Shown here: piece after piece, positions 41,468-46,135 of the stretch
Position numbering within the stretch: position 1 is the first letter of the stretch
Layout: each line of letters starts with the position of its first letter
NCBI GenBank assembly: GCA_902825845.1
Contig: CADECM010000045.1
Location: 1-46,135 of the forward strand
DNA: 46,135 nt
Direction: 5' to 3'
From: an uncultured beta proteobacterium
GTDB taxonomy: Bacteria > Pseudomonadota > Gammaproteobacteria > Burkholderiales > SG8-41
The notes under the pieces: generated by a model
What the model was told of the DNA's origin: nothing
The model's input: only the letters and a program-made list of their open reading frames with translations
The model's database searches: none
Translations under genes and position numbers: made by a program

Positions 41468-42961
41468 ATTGGGGTGGTGTTGGCGGCGCTTGGCGGCTGT
41501 GCCGCAGTGGACAGCGGGTGGCGCGGCGAACTGTCGGGCGCGCCACCGGCGGTCCAGGCATCGGCGCGCGCGTGTGCCGCGCATTTCGCGGCGCTGGACG
41601 CATGGGTCGCGCGCACAGGTGTTGGCGATGCCGAAGCTCATCGCTTGCAGGGATTTCCCTATTTGCGCGTTGACCGCTTTCATGCGGGTTTGCGCGCGGC
41701 GGCGCGCGCCGATGCGCAGGCCCGGGCGCAGTGGCTGGCGCGCCTGCAGGCGCTGGATCAGGCGGCCAGGCGCGCGGAGATTGCGAATCTGCCGGACGCG
41801 GCGGTGCGCGCGTTGCAACCGGAAAACCCTGACCGCGCCGCGCTGCTGGAAACCACGGCGCGCTGCGCCGGCGTATTGCGCGAGCAGGATGCGCCGGTAC
41901 CCGCGAGGGTCGACGCCATCCACGCGCGCGCGCAGGTTCCGGACGCCTACGCGACGTGGCTGCGCGTGGCGGGCTTCTACAGCCTGACGCAATGGCCGTT
42001 TGCCAGGGGCATTGCGCAGTGGCATGACGAGGCGCGGCGCGATTTTCAGCGGGGCGCGACCGTGGGTGCGTACGATGTGTCGACGACCCGCTACGTGCCC
42101 GCCGCCAAATCCGCGGTGCGGCGCGCGGAAATTGCCGCGCTGCTGCGCCGCGCCGGCGACAATCCGCTGCGCGTGCCGCAATTCAGCGACGACGAGCAGA
42201 AGCTGCTGCTGGACGCCTACGCGCCGGTGCTTGAGGTGGAAAGCGGCGGCGACTACGACCGTATCGGCACACTGCGGCTGAATTCGGACAGTGGGCCGGC
42301 GGTGGTTGACGGCGCGTCGGTGCTGTATCACCGGATTGCGTACACGCGTTTTGGCGAGCGGATTCTGACGCAGCTGATCTACACCGCTTGGTTTCCCGAA
42401 AGGCCGCTGGATCACGCGCTGGATGTGCTGGGCGGACATCTCGACGGTGTGGTGCTGCGCGTAACGCTGAACGACGATGGCGACCCGCTGCTCTACGACA
42501 GCATCCATCCGTGCGGCTGCTACCACATGTTTTTTCCGACAGCGCGCGTCGAGCCGCTGCCTGCGCCCGAAGACGCAGGGGAATGGGCGTTTGCGCCGGC
42601 GTCGCTGCCGGCGCATGGGGCGGGCACGCGCATCGTGTTGCGCATCGCCACGCGCACGCACTACATCACGCAGATTGCCCTGGAAGCGGGCGGTGGCGGG
42701 CGGCAGTACGCGCTGCTGCCGGAGTCGGGCCTGCGCACGCTGCCGTTGCCGGATCAGCCGCGGCGCTCGCGCAGCCTTTACCGGCCGGACGGGCTGGTAG
42801 CCGGCACTGCGCGCGGCGAACGCTTTTTTTTCTGGCCGATGGGCATTCCCAGCGCGGGCGCGATGCGCCAGTGGGGAAACCATGCCACGGCCTTTGTCGG
42901 GCGCCGGCACTTTGACGATGCGGACCTGATCGAAAAGCGTTTCCGTCTCATCGATCGCTAA
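41438..42961 (+). CDS. large lipoprotein of unknown function
   Basis: It is 507 residues from GTG 41438 with a lipoprotein signal ending in LAALGGC (lipobox Cys 21). No domain is recognised. Visible features are an Ala/Arg-rich helical region (about 35-170), then a mixed region with VLEVESGGDYDRIGTLRL, TWFPERPLD-like turns and a SIHPCGCYHMFFPT motif with close Cys/His residues that could bind a metal. It is translationally coupled to the SRPBCC gene upstream, so the two may act together on an envelope lipid. The start lies in an AT-rich repeat copy. Confidence 0.7.
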   Translation: MFKNKYLRFLIGVVLAALGGCAAVDSGWRGELSGAPPAVQASARACAAHFAALDAWVARTGVGDAEAHRLQGFPYLRVDRFHAGLRAAARADAQARAQWLARLQALDQAARRAEIANLPDAAVRALQPENPDRAALLETTARCAGVLREQDAPVPARVDAIHARAQVPDAYATWLRVAGFYSLTQWPFARGIAQWHDEARRDFQRGATVGAYDVSTTRYVPAAKSAVRRAEIAALLRRAGDNPLRVPQFSDDEQKLLLDAYAPVLEVESGGDYDRIGTLRLNSDSGPAVVDGASVLYHRIAYTRFGERILTQLIYTAWFPERPLDHALDVLGGHLDGVVLRVTLNDDGDPLLYDSIHPCGCYHMFFPTARVEPLPAPEDAGEWAFAPASLPAHGAGTRIVLRIATRTHYITQIALEAGGGGRQYALLPESGLRTLPLPDQPRRSRSLYRPDGLVAGTARGERFFFWPMGIPSAGAMRQWGNHATAFVGRRHFDDADLIEKRFRLIDR

Positions 42962-43005
42962 CCTGCCGCGTGGGGCAGGTGCCGTTTCCGGGATAATGCA
43001 CCGGC

Positions 43006-44178
43006 ATGAATACGCCACTTGCGCAGCGCTGGGACATTTTTTGCCGCGTCATCGATAACTACGGCGACATCGGCGTGAGTTGGCGTCTCGCCCACCAACT
43101 CGCCACTGAGCACGGCCTCGCGGTGCGTTTGTGGGTGGATCGGCCGGCGGCGTTGCGCGCTCTGCTTCCACAGTTGGATGACACGATAGCGCGGCAGACG
43201 GTATGTGGTGTGGAGGTATTTGCGTATGACCCGAGCAACGAGGCCGCGGCGTATCCACGGCCCGCGGCGGTGGTGATCGATGCCTTTGGCTGCGGCCTGC
43301 CGCCGGCCTACGTGGCAGCTATGGCAGACACAGGGGCAATGACAGCAATCGGCCGGCGGCCGCTGTGGATCGTGCTCGAGTATTTCAGTGCCGAGCCGTG
43401 GGTAAGGGAACACCATGGCCTGCCGTCGCCGCATCCGCGATACGGCTTGCCGCGCTATTTCTTTTTTCCGGGCGTCAGCGAAGGCACCGGTGGCATCTTG
43501 CGCGAGTCGGATTTGCCGGCGCGGCGCGACGCTTTCGACACGCAGGCGCGGCAGCGCTGGTGGTCGCGGCATGGCTTCGACGCGGTGCCCTCCGCGGCTG
43601 TCGCGGTGTCGCTGTTTGCCTATCCGCGCGCGCCGTACGAGGCGCTGCTGGCGGCATGCGCGCAGGGCGCGATCCCGGTGGTCGCCGCGATCCCGGCGGG
43701 CCCGCTGGCGGCGGGCGTGCGCGAGGCGTGGGGTGTGCGTTTGGCAGATAGCGCGCGCAAGGACAACCTTGAAGTGCGCTTCATGCCATTTGTGCCGCAG
43801 TGTGAATACGATAGTTTGTTGTGGGCCTGCGATGTCAATTTCGTGCGCGGCGAGGATTCGTTTGCGCGCGCGCAGTGGGCGGGACGGCCGTTCGTCTGGC
43901 ACATTTATCCGCAGGATGGAGACACGCACCTCGCAAAGCTGGAGGCATTTCTCGCGCAATACGCCACGCATCTGACGCGGCCGGCCGCGCGGGCCGTGCG
44001 CGGACTGTGGCATGCCTGGAATGACGTGGCCGGCGCGCCTGCATTGGCCGCGGCGTGGGCGGCTTTTGTGGAAACCCGCGCGGACCAGACGCAGGGGCTG
44101 CGGAGGTGGCAGAAACAACTTGATGACGTGGGTGATCTCGCCGGCAATCTCCTCAAATTTTGCCGGAAAATGCTATAA
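43006..44178 (+). CDS. earP: EF-P arginine rhamnosyltransferase EarP
   Basis: It is 390 residues, a GT-B fold glycosyltransferase that puts rhamnose from dTDP-L-rhamnose onto Arg32 of elongation factor P. The conserved acidic site near the N-terminus is VIDNYGDIGVSW (Asp17 and Asp21 here). The donor-binding C-terminal block is FVRGEDSFARAQWAGRPFVW, with HIYPQDGDTHLAKLEAFL. It is directly upstream of efp, the usual order in beta- and some gammaproteobacteria. Its last codons overlap the efp -10 box. ATG 43006 gives the family N-terminus. Confidence 0.96.
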   Translation: MNTPLAQRWDIFCRVIDNYGDIGVSWRLAHQLATEHGLAVRLWVDRPAALRALLPQLDDTIARQTVCGVEVFAYDPSNEAAAYPRPAAVVIDAFGCGLPPAYVAAMADTGAMTAIGRRPLWIVLEYFSAEPWVREHHGLPSPHPRYGLPRYFFFPGVSEGTGGILRESDLPARRDAFDTQARQRWWSRHGFDAVPSAAVAVSLFAYPRAPYEALLAACAQGAIPVVAAIPAGPLAAGVREAWGVRLADSARKDNLEVRFMPFVPQCEYDSLLWACDVNFVRGEDSFARAQWAGRPFVWHIYPQDGDTHLAKLEAFLAQYATHLTRPAARAVRGLWHAWNDVAGAPALAAAWAAFVETRADQTQGLRRWQKQLDDVGDLAGNLLKFCRKML

Positions 44179-44179
44179 T
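44171..44179 (+). promoter_or_regulatory. extended -10 promoter of efp
   Basis: TGCTATAAT (TG-n-TATAAT) lies across the stop codon of earP, about 48 bases before the efp ATG. No good -35 box is seen; the extended -10 would make one unnecessary. It would allow efp to be expressed apart from earP. Confidence 0.55.
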
Positions 44180-44226
44180 CCACGGCTTTTTTAAATTATT
44201 TTGCAGCTTGCGACGAAGGGTGCGCG

Positions 44227-44787
44227 ATGAAGATAGCTCAGGAAATCAGGGCGGGTAACGTGATCATGGTGGGCAAGGATCCCATGGTGGTGCAAAAGGC
44301 GGAGTTCAGCAAATCGGGGCGCAATGCCTCGGTGGTGAAGATGAAGCTGAAGAATCTGCTCTCCGGCACCGGCACCGAGACCGTGTACCGTGCCGACGAC
44401 AAGTTCGACGTGGTGGTGCTCGAACGCAAGGAAGTGACCTATTCGTATTTTGCCGAACCGTCCCATGTGTTCATGGACGCCGATTTCAATCAATACGAAG
44501 TCGACAAGGAAAACATGGGCGACGCCCTGAATTACCTCGAAGAGGGTATGCCGTGCGAGGTGGTGCTCTACAACGAGGCGCCGATATCGGTGGAAATTCC
44601 GCAGACGCTGGTGCGCGAGATCATTTACACCGAACCCGCGGTGCGCGGCGACACGTCCGGAAAAGTATTAAAGCCTGCCAAGCTGGCGACGGGCTATGAA
44701 ATCCAGGTGCCGCTGTTCTGCGCCACCGGCGACAAAATCGAAATCGACACTCGCACTGGCGAGTACCGCAGCCGCTCCAAGGGCTGA
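44227..44787 (+). CDS. efp: elongation factor P
   Basis: It is 186 residues and starts [15 protein letters not shown]. It relieves ribosome stalling at polyproline stretches. Arg32 in FSKSGRNAS marks the EarP-modified type rather than the lysine-modified type. The KOW-like N-domain and the two OB domains (with [19 protein letters not shown] and YRSRSKG at the end) are complete. A purine-rich AAGGG lies about 8 bases before the ATG. The modifying enzyme gene is just upstream. Confidence 0.98.
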   Translation: MKIAQEIRAGNVIMVGKDPMVVQKAEFSKSGRNASVVKMKLKNLLSGTGTETVYRADDKFDVVVLERKEVTYSYFAEPSHVFMDADFNQYEVDKENMGDALNYLEEGMPCEVVLYNEAPISVEIPQTLVREIIYTEPAVRGDTSGKVLKPAKLATGYEIQVPLFCATGDKIEIDTRTGEYRSRSKG

Positions 44788-45168
44788 ACGTCCGCCACGG
44801 CTCAGCGCACTGACTGCGCCGGCTGCCTTCGTCATTCCGGAAATCGAGATCGGAAAAGCGCGCCGGACGGCGCGTTGCCCGCGGCGAGGCGCAGATCAAG
44901 TGCAGCTCAACCGCCGTTATGCCGCGATCATCCGGGTGCGCAAGTTTGCGCCAGTGACCCTGTGCCGGCATACCGAAAAGCGGGTCTTTTGCAGGCTTGA
45001 CAAACCGTTTCAGAAGTGTATAAACGCCTCTACGAGTTTAGTTTCAAGCTGCTGATTTAAGGACGATTTAGGCAGTCTCGTTTCTTTTTCGGGCTCTGAG
45101 AATTAAACGTCGGGCGGGGGTGGAGATGCTGGCCCCGATACTTCTCAACTTCTAAAAGGGAACGAAAT
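44788..45168 (+). other. gene-free leader and intergenic region before the cold-shock gene
   Basis: No convincing gene is present. The first part has a 6-bp hairpin (CGCGCC-GGAC-GGCGCG, near 44860) that could end the efp transcript. From about 45031 on, it is the likely leader of the cold-shock mRNA, about 140 bases long, as in cspA-type genes with long, structured 5' ends. Confidence 0.5.
44997..45024 (+). promoter_or_regulatory. sigma70 promoter for cold-shock gene
   Basis: TTGACA (44997-45002) and TATAAA (45019-45024) are separated by 16 bases, close to consensus. It predicts a start near 45031 and a leader of about 138 bases. Confidence 0.7.
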
Positions 45169-45378
45169 ATGGCGACAGGCACGGTCAAGTGGTTTAACGA
45201 TGCTAAGGGCTATGGGTTTATTACGCCGGATGGCGGTGGCGAAGATCTCTTCGCGCACTTCTCGGCGATAAATGCCTCCGGATTCAAGACACTGAAAGAA
45301 GGCCAAAAAGTGACTTTCGATATCACGGACGGCAACAAGGGCAAAAAGCAGGCCAGCAACATTCAGGCCGCAAACTAA
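45169..45378 (+). CDS. CspA-family cold-shock protein
   Basis: It is 69 residues, a single OB-fold cold-shock domain with RNP1 KGYGFIT and RNP2 DLFAHFS. It binds single-stranded RNA/DNA and acts as an RNA chaperone. AAAAGGGAACG precedes ATG 45169. The long leader and strong promoter suggest temperature-regulated expression, though the paralogue type (cspA, cspD or another) cannot be assigned. A Rho-independent terminator follows. Confidence 0.97.
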   Translation: MATGTVKWFNDAKGYGFITPDGGGEDLFAHFSAINASGFKTLKEGQKVTFDITDGNKGKKQASNIQAAN

Positions 45379-45400
45379 CTGGTCGTATCTGTTCAACTTG

Positions 45401-45425
45401 AAAGCCGGGCTTGCCCGGCTTTTTT
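45401..45425 (+). terminator. Rho-independent terminator of cold-shock gene
   Basis: The stem AAGCCGGGC / GCCCGGCTT is followed by a T-run (TTTTTT). It begins about 23 bases after the stop codon. Confidence 0.88.
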
Positions 45426-45454
45426 GTTGGTATGGTCGGGGGAATCCGTCCGTC

Positions 45455-46135
45455 CTATTGCGCCAGTACCTGCGCAAGATCAAGCAACGCGGTGTCCGCC
45501 GGCTTGGTCCTGCCGGCCACTTCCGCCAGAGGGGTGGCAGTGATGGCACCGCATTGCACGCCAAGAACCACGCCGTAATTGCGCGCGGACAGGTGATCGA
45601 CCGCCGCGGCGCCCAGGCGCGTGGCAAGTACGCGGTCCGCCGCGGTGGGTACGCCGCCGCGCACCACGTGTCCCAGCGTGGTCACGCGCAGCGCGAAGCC
45701 GATACTGTCGCGATGATCGGCGAAATGCTGCATGATCGCGCGCGCACCGTGGCGCGCGCCCTCGGCAACGACCACCAGCGCATGGGTCTTGCCGCGCGCG
45801 TAGGCCGCATGCAGGCTTTCGGCAATGGCGTGCGGCTCGATATCCCGTTCGGGTATGGCGATGACATCCGCGCCGCCCGCGATGCCGGCCATCAGCGCGA
45901 TGTGGCCGCAGTTGCGTCCCATGGTTTCAACCAGAAACGCGCGCTTGTGCGACGAGGCGGTGGTGCGCAAGCGGTCGATGGCTTCGAGGGTGATATTGAC
46001 CGCGGTGTCGACGCCGATGGTGACATCAGTGCCCGCCAGATCATTGTCGATGGTGGAGCCGACGCCGACCACCGGAAATCCTGCCGCGGCGAGGGTGCCC
46101 GCGCCGCTTTGCGAACCGTTGCCGCCGATCACCAC
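45455..46135 (-). CDS. 6-phosphofructokinase, 5' end outside window
   Basis: The visible 227 residues are the C-terminal two thirds of a PfkA-family enzyme, which phosphorylates fructose 6-phosphate with ATP (or diphosphate). Present are the catalytic STIDNDLAGTD, VVETMGRNCG, IAIPERD and LGHVVRGGVPTAADR. At the nucleotide motif the frame reads GGNGSQSG where E. coli PfkA has GGDGS: the Gly supports ATP use, but Asn replaces the Asp that binds Mg-phosphate. Many betaproteobacteria lack this enzyme, so its presence is worth noting. It is convergent with the cold-shock gene. Confidence 0.93.
   Translation of the reverse strand: MVIGGNGSQSGAGTLAAAGFPVVGVGSTIDNDLAGTDVTIGVDTAVNITLEAIDRLRTTASSHKRAFLVETMGRNCGHIALMAGIAGGADVIAIPERDIEPHAIAESLHAAYARGKTHALVVVAEGARHGARAIMQHFADHRDSIGFALRVTTLGHVVRGGVPTAADRVLATRLGAAAVDHLSARNYGVVLGVQCGAITATPLAEVAGRTKPADTALLDLAQVLAQ

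Noticed and set aside
41465..43018. 517-codon minus-strand open frame opposite the lipoprotein
   Set aside because: The translation is Arg/Gln-rich low-complexity sequence with no signal or domain. The plus strand has a lipobox and translational coupling.
44696..45055. Open frame between efp and the cold-shock gene
   Set aside because: It begins inside efp in another frame, has no ribosome site, and runs through the predicted cold-shock promoter.

Overview
The window is GC-rich and gene-dense. It looks like a betaproteobacterial chromosome, probably Burkholderiales-like. Five tripartite-tricarboxylate (Bug/TctC) solute receptors lie here without their membrane partners, a known feature of that group. 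An EarP rhamnosyltransferase sits directly upstream of an elongation factor P that carries Arg32. No rRNA, tRNA, CRISPR array, phage or intact insertion sequence is visible.

Layout. (1) 1-9354: an alpha/beta hydrolase (cut by the window edge), a Bug receptor, an M24-fold protein, 2-oxoacid dehydrogenase E1-alpha and E1-beta, an exported amidohydrolase, E2, and a TauD-type dioxygenase. No E3 is present. (2) 9582-18000: hydroxyisobutyrate-type dehydrogenase, Bug, aldo/keto reductase, FMN-dependent 2-hydroxyacid oxidase, two tandem TfdA-like dioxygenases, then on the minus strand a Bug and a CtBP-like 2-hydroxyacid dehydrogenase. (3) 18164-21471: a diheme cytochrome c facing a PQQ-dependent dehydrogenase, and an orphan 2Fe-2S protein. 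(4) 21509-30306: an ATP-grasp ligase, an isochorismatase-fold/Bug/enoyl-CoA hydratase operon, a double-hotdog acyl dehydratase, a SucCD-type CoA ligase pair, a D-2-hydroxyacid dehydrogenase and a GNAT acetyltransferase. Regions 1-4 read as an accessory gene set for oxidising and CoA-activating organic (hydroxy/oxo/aromatic) acids; the substrates cannot be read from the sequence. (5) 30350-38879: TPR protein, NlpC/P60 hydrolase, a putative selO - hydrolase - arsC-like operon, a YkgJ-type Cys-cluster protein, another hydroxyisobutyrate-type dehydrogenase, Bug, SDR and LOG. (6) 38976-46135: DUF883/YqjE/YqjK envelope trio, DUF2726 protein, SRPBCC protein, large lipoprotein, earP, efp, a cold-shock gene, and a 6-phosphofructokinase cut by the window edge.

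The most interesting observation is on the minus strand at 32285-32629. The ArsC/Spx-family gene carries an in-frame TGA exactly where the family has its catalytic Cys. A perfect 7-bp stem-loop follows at the spacing expected of a bacterial SECIS element. If the TGA is read through, the protein has the normal family length of 114 residues, so this is a strong candidate selenoprotein. It lies in a putative operon with selO.

A second unexplained signal is a dispersed AT-rich motif of about 25-30 bp. At least nine copies occur, nearly all just upstream of or across start codons, and in two cases the motif encodes the beginning of an export signal. Two other families of inverted-repeat elements also lie between genes.
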